DNA of 64,000 nt. It comes from Campylobacter sp. 19-13652. GTDB lineage: Bacteria; Campylobacterota; Campylobacteria; Campylobacterales; Campylobacteraceae. The notes beneath the pieces were generated by a model, which had not been told where the DNA came from, ran no database searches, and was given only the letters and a program-made list of their open reading frames with translations. Both the position numbers and the translations under genes were made by a program. Position 1 is the first letter of the stretch, and each line of letters opens with the position of its first letter. Below are positions 50,050 to 57,813 of the stretch, in pieces. The stretch spans positions 682,001-746,000 of the forward strand of contig NZ_AP024713.1 of assembly GCF_019702925.1 (NCBI RefSeq), given 5' to 3'.

Positions 50050-50663
50050 ATTTCACGGCGGATATACTCCGCCCATGAGGTTAGATTTGCCTGTTCTGCT
50101 TTTAGCGTGGTGCTAGCCCCATGTCCTGGATAGATGGTATAATCCCCTTTTAAATCGGCACACTTTTGTAGGCTTTTTAGCATATCGTGCGCATTTGAGT
50201 ATTCAAAATCCCACCTACCTATACTTGATTTAAATAAAAAATCTCCGCTAAAAATCACGTCTTTTATCCTTATCATTGCGCACCCTGGCGTATGCCCAGC
50301 AAAATGCAGGTAGCTAAACTCCTCTCCGCCTTCGCTATAGCTACCCTCGTCTACGGCAAAATCGGGCTTACAAGGTGTAAATTTAAAGCCAAATTGATAG
50401 CCTCCTAAAAGCATAAACTCATCATCTTTATGAATATAAACTGGTGCTCCAAGCTCGCTTTTTAGATCTGCTACGTCATTTATGTGATCAAAATGTCCGT
50501 GCGTGCATAGTATAGCTAGAGGTGTTAGACTTTTTGATTTTAGCTCTCCTAATACCCATTTTGTTGCTCCAACGCCAGGGTCAATGATAAATGCTTTATT
50601 GTCTATTTGGGCGATGTAGCAATTAGTGCCAAAATCCCCAAATGCCTTGCAAAATATTTTCAT
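50046..50663 (-). CDS. Glyoxalase II-like metallo-beta-lactamase-fold hydrolase
   Basis: A 205-residue MBL-fold enzyme: CTHGHFDH (about residues 54-61), AGHTPG histidine, SGDFLF Asp and YPGHG histidine are all present. The short length places it with the small hydroxyacylglutathione hydrolase-like group; the substrate is open. It is the last host gene before the integrated element and is distinct from the MBL-fold gene at 8643. Confidence 0.82.
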   Translation of the reverse strand: MKIFCKAFGDFGTNCYIAQIDNKAFIIDPGVGATKWVLGELKSKSLTPLAILCTHGHFDHINDVADLKSELGAPVYIHKDDEFMLLGGYQFGFKFTPCKPDFAVDEGSYSEGGEEFSYLHFAGHTPGCAMIRIKDVIFSGDFLFKSSIGRWDFEYSNAHDMLKSLQKCADLKGDYTIYPGHGASTTLKAEQANLTSWAEYIRREI

Positions 50664-50778
50664 TTTATGATAAACCTTTATAAATTTAGCTGGGATTATA
50701 TCTCAATTTTGCTGAAAAATCGGCTCAAAAAAGCAAACCTTAAAAAAGAAAAAATTTATAATAAAAGTCGTTTTAACT

Positions 50779-50799
50779 CCCTATTTTAGGGCTTTTTTA
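50779..50799 (+). terminator. Terminator-like hairpin at the left edge of the prophage
   Basis: CCCTATTTTAGGG followed by a run of six T. It lies between the last host gene and the integrase, the interval where the left attachment site must be. No tRNA gene is visible there, so the attachment core is not identified. Confidence 0.4.
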
Positions 50800-50826
50800 T
50801 ATTTACTGTGCCAAAACTGTGTCAAG

Positions 50827-51846
50827 CTAAAAATCAAGACTTCTTATTATTGCCTCTTTATCGCTGCTACTGTAGCCTGTAAAATGCCCATAGATTTTCT
50901 CCAGCATTGTTAGACTACTATGCCCTAGTGCTTGACTTATGACGTATGGCTCTACCTTGTCATTTAGCAAAAGGCTAGCAAATGTATGGCGTAAACTATG
51001 AAGTCCTGTGTATTCCAAGCCTAGATTTTGACAATGTGCTTTAAATCTAATTCTCATTGTGCTATACATATTTTTAAAAATTCGCCCTTTGCATTGTCTA
51101 ATTTTATACAAATACTCTCTTAAAACTGGCGTTATAAATACCGCTCGTGTCTTACCATTTTTTGGCGAGTTTATGGTTTTGCTTTTACAAGGTACCAAAG
51201 TCTTTGAGATTATGATATAATCATCTTTTATATCTTCCCAGTTTAGCGCAAGTATTTCATTTGCTCTTGCGCCTGTATAAATAGCGAAGTATAAAAATTT
51301 TTTAAGCTCAGGCTCGGCTTGTGAGATTAAAAACTGAGCCTGTTCTTTTGTGTATATACACCGATTTATCTTTTTTGTCGGCGTTATACGCACTTTAAAA
51401 ACAGGATTGCTTTTAATAATTCCTAGACGAACCGCCTTATCAAAGCACCCTTTTAGTATCGCTTTTATTACCTGCTGACTAGATGATGAGTAACCACACT
51501 TTGCAAGCGTCGCAAAAAACATATCAATGCAAGCAATATTATACTCCTTAATATTTTTATCGCCTAAATGCTCAAAGATAATCTTGCTAAATGAGTTATA
51601 TGTATAATTAGTCCCCACTTTTAGACTTTTCCAATGCTCTTTATTAAGCTCTATTATCTCGCTAAGCGTGTAATCTCTCTTTAGCCCCCAAGTAGCCTCT
51701 ATCTCATCGATTAAATCAGGCACTACATTCCGCATTGCGTGATTTAAATTTGCCCTAGTGTAAGCTAGGTCAAGCCCACGCCGATACCTTTTGCCATTTA
51801 CGCTAAAATCAGCATAAATCTTACCGTTTCTATTGTATAGTTTCAC
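50827..51846 (-). CDS. int: Phage-type tyrosine integrase
   Basis: A 339-residue site-specific recombinase with an N-terminal arm/SAM-like part and the catalytic domain. Catalytic residues are visible: Arg in YTGARANEILALNW, His-x-x-Arg in LHSLRHTFASLLL, His in LGHSSLTMLEKIYGHF and the Tyr of the same stretch. It is transcribed toward the chromosome edge and overlaps the next upstream gene by 4 bp. Confidence 0.93.
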   Translation of the reverse strand: MKLYNRNGKIYADFSVNGKRYRRGLDLAYTRANLNHAMRNVVPDLIDEIEATWGLKRDYTLSEIIELNKEHWKSLKVGTNYTYNSFSKIIFEHLGDKNIKEYNIACIDMFFATLAKCGYSSSSQQVIKAILKGCFDKAVRLGIIKSNPVFKVRITPTKKINRCIYTKEQAQFLISQAEPELKKFLYFAIYTGARANEILALNWEDIKDDYIIISKTLVPCKSKTINSPKNGKTRAVFITPVLREYLYKIRQCKGRIFKNMYSTMRIRFKAHCQNLGLEYTGLHSLRHTFASLLLNDKVEPYVISQALGHSSLTMLEKIYGHFTGYSSSDKEAIIRSLDF

Positions 51847-52151
51847 TCTTTGCTCCTTAAATTTAAAAGAGTGTCCCTATCCCAAAGGCGGATTTTACCA
51901 TTTTTAAGCTTAAAATGCTTGCCCTCATAATACATTCCAGAGTACACACGTAGGTTTAAAGCGTTTTTTGATATGCCTAAAAGCCGCGCCGCTTCAGCAG
52001 ATTTTAGCTCTTTTGGAATGGCTAGCCGCAGGTGGCTAGCTTCAACGGCATTTATTATCGCTGGCAAACTCTCGTCAATAGCTTGCCTTACAGTCTGTTT
52101 TATGACGCTTTCTATGGTGGTGTCTAAGCCTATTTGTGCCGTCTCATTCAT
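51843..52151 (-). CDS. Small helix-turn-helix protein, excisionase-like
   Basis: A 102-residue protein overlapping int by 4 bp. The C-terminal half looks like a MerR/excisionase-type DNA-binding unit (LKSAEAARLLGISKNALNLRV). The position right before int fits a recombination directionality factor. Confidence 0.6.
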   Translation of the reverse strand: MNETAQIGLDTTIESVIKQTVRQAIDESLPAIINAVEASHLRLAIPKELKSAEAARLLGISKNALNLRVYSGMYYEGKHFKLKNGKIRLWDRDTLLNLRSKE

Positions 52152-52468
52152 TGTTTGTCCTTGATATTTCTAAATTTCTTACTATTTTTCACTGCAGCAC
52201 AGATTAGATACTCTTTGCCGTCTAGCTCTAAAATAGCAACGTCTTTAAGCCATTTATCAAAATACACTCTAGCGTCGGTTAATACCAAAAGCTCACTTTT
52301 GCCGCTTCTAAAGACAAAATCGGTGCGAGTAGGGTCATTTTTATTACGCAAAGTATCGTAAAATCCATAAACTTCAGTCTCTTTGGCGTCATTTCGCTCC
52401 ACTAGGGTAATATGCGAATAGCTAAAGCTGCCGTCCATTATAAAATCTAAAAATGTTGTTGTTTTCAT
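52148..52468 (-). CDS. Hypothetical prophage protein
   Basis: A 106-residue protein; the ATG at 52466-52468 is chosen for its AAAGGAGAG site. No domain recognised. It overlaps the excisionase-like gene by 4 bp, so it belongs to the same transcript. Confidence 0.6.
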   Translation of the reverse strand: MKTTTFLDFIMDGSFSYSHITLVERNDAKETEVYGFYDTLRNKNDPTRTDFVFRSGKSELLVLTDARVYFDKWLKDVAILELDGKEYLICAAVKNSKKFRNIKDKQ

Positions 52469-52488
52469 AATCTCTCCTTTAAATTCAC

Positions 52489-52806
52489 TCAATAAATCTG
52501 CTCATCAAGCATCTCAAATAAAACCCTTTGGCTAACTATCAAGCCAAATGCTGTGCTGTCTGTTTGTCCTTTGATTGTGTCGCTTGCATTAAAGCGAAAT
52601 ATCACGTCATCGCTAATCAGCGGCGTATCAAAGTGCAGGTAATAAGTCCTGCACCCATAGTTAAACATAATACATTCACTATCGCCTAAATTAACTATGC
52701 TTATACCATCTGTTAAAGCATACCCTCTAGTGTCAAAGGCTAAAATTTCAATGTCTTTTAGCTTAATACCATAGCCATTAATTAACTCATTTATGGTTAG
52801 GGTCAT
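52489..52806 (-). CDS. Hypothetical prophage protein
   Basis: A 105-residue acidic protein starting MTLTINEL, with AAAGGAG upstream of the ATG at 52804-52806. It looks mostly beta-stranded; no domain recognised. Confidence 0.6.
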   Translation of the reverse strand: MTLTINELINGYGIKLKDIEILAFDTRGYALTDGISIVNLGDSECIMFNYGCRTYYLHFDTPLISDDVIFRFNASDTIKGQTDSTAFGLIVSQRVLFEMLDEQIY

Positions 52807-52838
52807 TTTAATCTCCTTTTTGTGTTTTTGCACTTATG

Positions 52839-52895
52839 TCAAGTTCGGCTAAAAAGACTTTTAGTAGCTCGTAGGCTATCTTTTGACTTCATCAT
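52839..52895 (-). CDS. Possible 18-residue peptide or gene remnant
   Basis: A short frame (two adjacent ATG codons, then KSKDSLRATKSLFSRT) with the AAATTTAAAGGAGAG start module used by other genes of this prophage. The good start signal on so short a frame suggests a leader peptide or a gene that has lost its body. Confidence 0.35.
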   Translation of the reverse strand: MMKSKDSLRATKSLFSRT

Positions 52896-52908
52896 CTCTC
52901 CTTTAAAT

Positions 52909-53634
52909 TTAACCAACTCTTTTTATGTCTTTAAAAATCAGCTCTAAAACTTCAATCGCATACGTCCCCACTCTGCCATAACGTGGGTCGATGACTGCAC
53001 CCATAGGCAAGCCCAGCTCATTGCTTAGCTTTTTAGCCTTTCTGCCTAGGGCTGATGAGTTGTAGCTTTTAGCTGGTATGCCCTTTAAATTTGCATAAGC
53101 GATAATAGTCATATACTGCTCGTTTGTCATTAGGCGGTTTATGTTGTGCTTTACTTTGGCTAGTTCTTTGTGGTCGTCTCTGCGCTCTTGTTCTATTTGG
53201 GCTATGCGCTGTTCTTGCTCTTTTAGTGCCAAAGCAGACTGGTAAAATAAATCTGTAGCTGAGCTTGGTTTGTTTGGCTGGATTATATAATCACTCGCCC
53301 AGTCTCTAAAGGCTATGGTTTGTGGCGTTTCACGCAGCTTAAAGCCTAGTGTTACGACGCCTTTTTTAGTCCAAAAGGTCATTTTTTGGGGCGTTTGAGC
53401 ACCCCCGCTCAAATCCACCGGGGTGTCTGAAAGCCCACCTTTGCCGTCGTTATACATATTTTTATAATAAAAATGCACCCCTTCGACATACTCGGTAGCT
53501 CCTTTTGTCCTTTGTTGTCTTATGGCTTCTTGGCTTACTCCAAAACCCTGAGCCACCTGCCTGTCGCTTAAAGCCCAAGTCTTTTCATACTCTAGCACTT
53601 CAAGTTCAACATTGTTAAATTTAACTATTTGCAT
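52909..53634 (-). CDS. Antirepressor-like prophage regulator (paralogue 1)
   Basis: A 241-residue protein. The N-terminal ~120 residues (KFNNVELEVLEYEKTWALSD ... GVVTLGFKLRETPQTIAFRD) are nearly the same as in the gene at 59540, while the C-terminal halves differ. The layout matches phage antirepressor/Rha-like proteins with exchangeable C-terminal domains; here the end contains a coiled coil and a conserved-looking YANLKGIPAKSYNS region. Confidence 0.6.
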   Translation of the reverse strand: MQIVKFNNVELEVLEYEKTWALSDRQVAQGFGVSQEAIRQQRTKGATEYVEGVHFYYKNMYNDGKGGLSDTPVDLSGGAQTPQKMTFWTKKGVVTLGFKLRETPQTIAFRDWASDYIIQPNKPSSATDLFYQSALALKEQEQRIAQIEQERRDDHKELAKVKHNINRLMTNEQYMTIIAYANLKGIPAKSYNSSALGRKAKKLSNELGLPMGAVIDPRYGRVGTYAIEVLELIFKDIKRVG

Positions 53635-53651
53635 TATTTCTCCTTTAAATT

Positions 53652-54431
53652 TTAACTTGCTTTTTTAGCCTTAAAATGCTCTATTATCTTAGTGCTTAAG
53701 GCGACCTGCCCCTTGGCTGTAATGCGTGTGGTAAAACGCTCTTTTGCCCCTTTTGGGGTGATTATGACTTGTGGTATAACTTCAAAATAGCCATTATCTA
53801 GGTATTTTTGATAAGGCATTCTATCATTCATTAAATAGCCTTGTTGTTTTAGCCATTTAAAAATTCTATTACGCCCTACGCTGATATTTTCGCCATCGCA
53901 CAAGGTTTTTACAAAATCTCCGATAAGTGCTGATGTGGCTGAGGCTTCGACAGCTTTAGCATAGATGACATAGCTTTGGTTTTCCTTTGCTTCTTGCTCG
54001 AGCTTTTTGCTCTTGGCTCGCTCGCTTTTTAGCTCGGTTAAAATTTTAATAAAGCTATCAGGGTCTGCTATGGCTTTGTCTATGACATCATCTTTTGCAT
54101 ATACGCCGTGCTTGCGGATACTTGGGATAACCTCGCCATTTACCCACATACGAAAAGGCTTTGCTTTTGGCTTGTCGCTTCTCATCATCACAAAATAAAG
54201 CTGGGGTTCGGTTATGAATATCGCTTTTTGCTCCCTGCCTAGGCTATCTGTGATGGGGTAGATTAAATCTAGGTCATCTCCAAACTCCACTTCCACCGCC
54301 TTTTTGACATCTGTTGGGTTTTGAATTTCTAACACCTTGCAAATATCAGCTAGACAAAAAAGTGGCTCGCCGTCTTGCGTAATTGCACGCACTTCAAAGT
54401 TTTGGTTTTTAAAAATTTGTAACTGGTTCAT
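53652..54431 (-). CDS. BRO-N/antirepressor family protein
   Basis: A 259-residue protein with an N-terminal BRO-N domain (FEVRAITQDGEPLFCLADIC and YFVMMRSDKPKAKPFRMWVN) and a C-terminal KilAC/ANT-type DNA-binding domain (SVGRNRIFKWLKQQGYLMN). Proteins of this build act as phage antirepressors. AAAGGAGCAATA precedes the ATG. Confidence 0.85.
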   Translation of the reverse strand: MNQLQIFKNQNFEVRAITQDGEPLFCLADICKVLEIQNPTDVKKAVEVEFGDDLDLIYPITDSLGREQKAIFITEPQLYFVMMRSDKPKAKPFRMWVNGEVIPSIRKHGVYAKDDVIDKAIADPDSFIKILTELKSERAKSKKLEQEAKENQSYVIYAKAVEASATSALIGDFVKTLCDGENISVGRNRIFKWLKQQGYLMNDRMPYQKYLDNGYFEVIPQVIITPKGAKERFTTRITAKGQVALSTKIIEHFKAKKAS

Positions 54432-54652
54432 TATTGCTCCTTTATTTGATTTAAAATTCTTAAAATTTGGGTGTGTTTGGCTTTGGTAGCAGATACATAA
54501 TTATCCGCAAAGACAAACAAATCAAACGCCATATCAAGCACATCATAGCGCGGGTCTGTGTCATCTTTACGGCTAATGTATTGCTCTAGCAACTTAAAAA
54601 AACGCTTTTCTTGCTCCGAGGTGGCTAGTGCCTTAAGGTCGTGGCGGTTCAT
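54431..54652 (-). CDS. Small hypothetical prophage protein
   Basis: A 73-residue helical protein of unknown function; it overlaps the BRO-N gene by 1 bp and the upstream 26-residue peptide by 4 bp (ATGA). Confidence 0.6.
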   Translation of the reverse strand: MNRHDLKALATSEQEKRFFKLLEQYISRKDDTDPRYDVLDMAFDLFVFADNYVSATKAKHTQILRILNQIKEQ

Positions 54653-54729
54653 TTATCAGCCTTAAATTTAAAAACATAAAGTGTTAAAAGTGCCACTGAC
54701 ACGACAAGCAAAATATTGACTAGCTCCAT
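54649..54729 (-). CDS. 26-residue single-membrane peptide
   Basis: MELVNILLVVSVALLTLYVF then KFKADK: one membrane segment with a basic tail. AAGGAGAAC precedes the ATG, and the stop overlaps the next gene (ATGA). The signals are good enough that it is probably translated. Confidence 0.55.
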   Translation of the reverse strand: MELVNILLVVSVALLTLYVFKFKADK

Positions 54730-54777
54730 TTTGTTCTCCTTATGGTATAATGGCTCTTTAGGAGTTAAGGGGCTGGC

Positions 54778-54864
54778 TTACGCCAACCCTTTGATTGTTA
54801 ATACTGCTATCGCGATTTGGAGTATTAACAAGATGATTTCAAGGATTTGCTTTGTCCTTTCCAT
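54778..54864 (-). CDS. 28-residue hydrophobic peptide, first gene after the prophage promoter
   Basis: MERTKQILEIILLILQIAIA then VLTIKGLA: a short charged start and one membrane helix, with AAAGGAGTAGTG upstream. Its stop codon lies in a hairpin (GGGTTGGC GTAA GCCAGCCC). The size and shape recall type I toxin peptides, but no antisense antitoxin gene is proven. Confidence 0.55.
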   Translation of the reverse strand: MERTKQILEIILLILQIAIAVLTIKGLA

Positions 54865-54921
54865 CACTACTCCTTTAAAAGAGTTTGTCAAAACGGGTTT
54901 TTAATCCGTTTTGATGACATA

Positions 54922-54950
54922 ATTATAGCTTAATAATCTGTTTTTGTCAA
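54922..54950 (-). promoter_or_regulatory. Consensus sigma70 promoter with operator repeat in the spacer
   Basis: On the minus strand: TTGACA (54945-54950), a spacer of exactly 17, and TATAAT (54922-54927). A 15-bp sequence (TAATAATCTGTTTTT on the plus strand, 54931-54945) fills the spacer and recurs with one change at 54963-54977, 32 bp away. It would drive the small peptide genes and the BRO-N gene; the adjacent repressor-like gene at 55026 is a likely regulator. Confidence 0.75.
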
Positions 54951-54998
54951 TAGTTTGCGGTGTAATAATCTATTTTTCGTGTATAAAAGTAGGTTTTT

Positions 54999-55022
54999 AA
55001 CCAGCCAAAAAATAGGCTGGTT
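54999..55022 (-). terminator. Hairpin after the 55026 repressor-like gene
   Basis: AACCAGCC paired with GGCTGGTT around an 8-base loop, starting 4 bp past the stop of the repressor-like gene. It separates that gene from the promoter downstream. Confidence 0.55.
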
Positions 55023-55025
55023 AGT

Positions 55026-55256
55026 TTAATTTAGGGCTTTTTTCAAGATTGCCTTTAGTGCTTCGTAGTCTGCTACTTGCTCTTTTAGGTTTTCAATCTC
55101 TCTTAAAAGCTCAATGGCTTTGGCTGTTTGCTCGCTAATATTATCTTTTTTGACTGCATTTTGCAAACCGCCCTCTGTCATCCCTATCTTTTCTGCCAAC
55201 TCTTTGTAGGTTAAATTTCTTTGCTTGCAAAATGCTTTTAATTCATCTGCGGTCAT
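55026..55256 (-). CDS. Small helix-turn-helix repressor-like protein
   Basis: A 76-residue protein with an XRE-type helix-turn-helix (LTYKELAEKIGMTEGGLQNA) and a C-terminal coiled coil for pairing (ELLREIENLKEQV). It overlaps the P63C gene by 4 bp and lies just upstream of the consensus promoter with its duplicated operator. Confidence 0.7.
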   Translation of the reverse strand: MTADELKAFCKQRNLTYKELAEKIGMTEGGLQNAVKKDNISEQTAKAIELLREIENLKEQVADYEALKAILKKALN

Positions 55257-56188
55257 TCTCTCTCCTTATCAAAATTAAATCTTAGTTGATGATTTTTTGA
55301 ATATGATTTATCAAAAAGATATAAAAAATCGTCCCAGTTATCAGATACTTTCATAAGCGTTATTACGGCTATTAGGTGCTTATCTAGGTGTGGTATGCCG
55401 GTATCAAGGGTTAAACTTTGATGATATTTGACTAGATTGTTACCAGCTTCACTTTTTGGGGTTTTATTTCTAAGTTCATCCAAAACACCATTTGGCAATT
55501 GCCGATAAATTAGCTCGTTTGTTATCTTGCCTACAACTTGAGGCATTTTGTGATTTGCTTTAAAGCTCCCCCAGCCTTTAAGCCTAAATATCTGTTGGTA
55601 AAACTCATCTGGAAAGCGTTTTGTCCATTCTAAAAATTCAGACGATATGTATTTTGCTAATATTTTTTGTAGCTCGTCTTGCTCTCTTTGGTTTTGGTAT
55701 CCTGTGATTTCATCAATTAGCGCAACAATGCCTACTTTTGCAAATGCTGACATTATATGCAATAAGCGTTTTGCTATGGCTTTTTGACTTTCGTTTAGTA
55801 TGCCTTTACTGTCAGCCATAACATAAGCCTTACATACATCTACAAATAACTCAGCTTCAAACGGAATAAACCTTGGTCCGCTAACTCCTGAGATTTTTTC
55901 CAAAGACTTTGTATCTGCCCCTAAAATCCATATTTTTAACTGGTCCGATAAAAAAGGCTGTATCCAAGACGCCTTTAGGTTTCTAAGCAGTGCCCCACTG
56001 CCACCACCCCTTAAGTCCATAGCTCTAGCTGTCCCACGCAAAGATAAAAGGCGGCGACTATCACTTGTAACATAGCATTCGATTGATATTTCGTCTGTTA
56101 TTTTCCAATCGCCTTTGTGGGTTATTTTTACAGGGGATATTTGAGTTGACTCTGTTTGATTAAGTGCCTTTAATTCTTCGCTGGTCAT
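55253..56188 (-). CDS. P63C-domain prophage protein
   Basis: A 311-residue protein with the P63C domain in the second half (RLKGWGSFKANHKMPQVVG, then YRQLPNGVLDEL). This family is found in phages and mobile elements; the biochemical role is unknown. The start module AAGGAGCATAA with MTSEELKA is shared with the gene at 63291. Confidence 0.75.
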   Translation of the reverse strand: MTSEELKALNQTESTQISPVKITHKGDWKITDEISIECYVTSDSRRLLSLRGTARAMDLRGGGSGALLRNLKASWIQPFLSDQLKIWILGADTKSLEKISGVSGPRFIPFEAELFVDVCKAYVMADSKGILNESQKAIAKRLLHIMSAFAKVGIVALIDEITGYQNQREQDELQKILAKYISSEFLEWTKRFPDEFYQQIFRLKGWGSFKANHKMPQVVGKITNELIYRQLPNGVLDELRNKTPKSEAGNNLVKYHQSLTLDTGIPHLDKHLIAVITLMKVSDNWDDFLYLFDKSYSKNHQLRFNFDKERE

Positions 56189-56253
56189 TTATGCTCCTTA
56201 TAAATTTAATAGCCTAGATTTTACCCAAAACAGAGTTAAATCAAAATATTTTA

Positions 56254-56474
56254 TTAATGCCTGCACATACAATCTTTTAGCGGCACATCACTAAAAGCTA
56301 GCTCGCCTTGTCGGCTTGCTTTTTTAAACTCAGCTTCAATCTCCGCCACTCTTGCCCTACCAGTAAAAAAGCTAGCATTTAGCACCGCTTCGCCACTCTC
56401 TTGCAAGGCTTCAAGCTCGCCCTGCATAGCCTTTAATTGCTTAGCGCACCATTTATCAAATCTCGAAATGTCAT
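56254..56474 (-). pseudogene. Frameshifted small prophage gene
   Basis: The ATG at 56472-56474 has a perfect AAGGAG site but its frame stops after 13 codons. Shifting by one base gives FDKWCAKQLKAM continuing to a stop at 56254, a plausible helical protein of about 70 residues. The distance from start to stop is 221 bp, not a multiple of 3. An internal ATG at 56425-56427 could still give a 57-residue product. Confidence 0.5.
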
Positions 56475-56487
56475 AACTTCTCCTTGC

Positions 56488-57081
56488 TCACGCACCAGTT
56501 TGCGCTTCGTTTTTAGCTTTTTGTAGCTTTTTTAGTAGCATTTGGCGAGCTACATCATACGGCACTTCTGCAATTTCTCGCACTTTAAAGTACCCCAAAA
56601 AATCAGCCAAAACTGTACCTGAGGCTTCTATTAGCTGAGTTAAGTCGCCTACCTGCTCTGGGCTAAGCCTTTCTTTTTGGGCTGCTTTTGTGCTTGATTT
56701 TTGCTCTTGCTCGCTATCGGCGTCCTTTTCATCATCGATGGCAAACAGTCCATTTAAAGCATATTTCCTAGCGTAACTACTAGCTGCACCTGTGATTTGA
56801 CTCTCGTCCATTCCCTTTTTGTTTAGCGGCTCTCTAGCGTACGCAGTGGTGCTTATTTCGCCCTTTTCGCCTCTTATGGTGGCTGTAGCTTTTATGTAGT
56901 AGCGCTCATTTACTAAGACTATCTTATCGGTTAGAGTTATAACTACGTTGTGCTTAGCTAGCAGGGGTTTAAGGGCTTCTAGGATGTCCTCGCAGTTGCG
57001 GTATGCATAGTTGCCAAATTTATTAAACTGACTTTTTGGAGCTTTTAGCTCGGTTTGAATTTTGCTTAGTATTTCGTGCAT
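56488..57081 (-). CDS. ERF-family single-strand annealing protein
   Basis: A 197-residue phage recombinase of the ERF family, which anneals complementary single strands in phage recombination. Family stretches include KFGNYAYRNCEDILEALKPL and the glycine/serine helix GAASSYARKYALNGLFAIDD. It works with the exonuclease and SSB encoded just upstream. Confidence 0.88.
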   Translation of the reverse strand: MHEILSKIQTELKAPKSQFNKFGNYAYRNCEDILEALKPLLAKHNVVITLTDKIVLVNERYYIKATATIRGEKGEISTTAYAREPLNKKGMDESQITGAASSYARKYALNGLFAIDDEKDADSEQEQKSSTKAAQKERLSPEQVGDLTQLIEASGTVLADFLGYFKVREIAEVPYDVARQMLLKKLQKAKNEAQTGA

Positions 57082-57090
57082 TTTACCTCC

Positions 57091-57501
57091 TTAAAATGGC
57101 ACTACTTCATCATCGTAGTATTTATTACTGTTTTGGTTTGGCTGATTTTGGATGTATGAGTTGTTTGGCTGTTTTTGTTGTGGCTCGCCTAACATTTCAA
57201 GGCTTTCAACTACCACTTTATGACGGCTTCTGTTGTTTCCGTTATTATCCTGCCACTGCTCAAAAACGAGCCTGCCCTCTATTAAAAGCTTGCTGCCTTT
57301 ACTTAGATACTGATTTGCCGTCTCAGCCTGTTTGCTAAAAAACACAATATCAACAAAGCAGGTCTCCTCCCTACGCTCACCGTTTACGCTAAATTTGCGT
57401 GTTACGGCTATTGCGCTATTGCCTATGGCTGAGCCTCCAGTACTGTAGCGTAGCTCTACATCACGAGTTAGATTACCCACTAAAACTATTTTATTAAACA
57501 C
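57091..57501 (-). CDS. ssb: Phage single-stranded DNA-binding protein
   Basis: A 136-residue OB-fold protein (MFNKIVLVGNLTRDVELRYS; SKLLIEGRLVFEQW) with a Gln/Asn-rich linker and the acidic-hydrophobic tip YYDDEVVPF that recruits partner proteins. It lies between the annealing protein and a small gene it overlaps by 8 bp. Confidence 0.92.
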   Translation of the reverse strand: MFNKIVLVGNLTRDVELRYSTGGSAIGNSAIAVTRKFSVNGERREETCFVDIVFFSKQAETANQYLSKGSKLLIEGRLVFEQWQDNNGNNRSRHKVVVESLEMLGEPQQKQPNNSYIQNQPNQNSNKYYDDEVVPF

Positions 57502-57811
57502 TTTCTATCTCCTTATAAAACTCATCTAAAAAATCCTGTAATAAACCATTTTCCGCTAGCACCGTCTGTATAAATGCGATATGACTTAGCATGTCAAATA
57601 CGCTTAGCCTTGTGTAGCTTATGGGTACTCCTAGCTCATTGCGTGGATAGTCAAAGTCTAGGTATTTAAGCAGCTGCTTTAGTGCGTCAAAGCTAAGATA
57701 AAATGGGCGTATCCCCACACGCAGTCCCTCAATCTTTAAATAGCGCAGACTATGCACGTATGAAAGCACCACGCCGTGCATAAAGCGGTTAAATTCGTTT
57801 GAGATTTGCAT
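57494..57811 (-). CDS. Hypothetical protein of the recombination module
   Basis: A 105-residue protein rich in aromatic residues, without a recognised domain, located between the exonuclease and ssb genes. Its place suggests an accessory role in the same replication/recombination module. Confidence 0.6.
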   Translation of the reverse strand: MQISNEFNRFMHGVVLSYVHSLRYLKIEGLRVGIRPFYLSFDALKQLLKYLDFDYPRNELGVPISYTRLSVFDMLSHIAFIQTVLAENGLLQDFLDEFYKEIESV

Positions 57812-57813
57812 AT

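Noticed and set aside
50664-50826. tRNA or tmRNA as prophage attachment site
   Set aside because: No cloverleaf-like sequence or T-loop motif is visible between the last host gene and the integrase.
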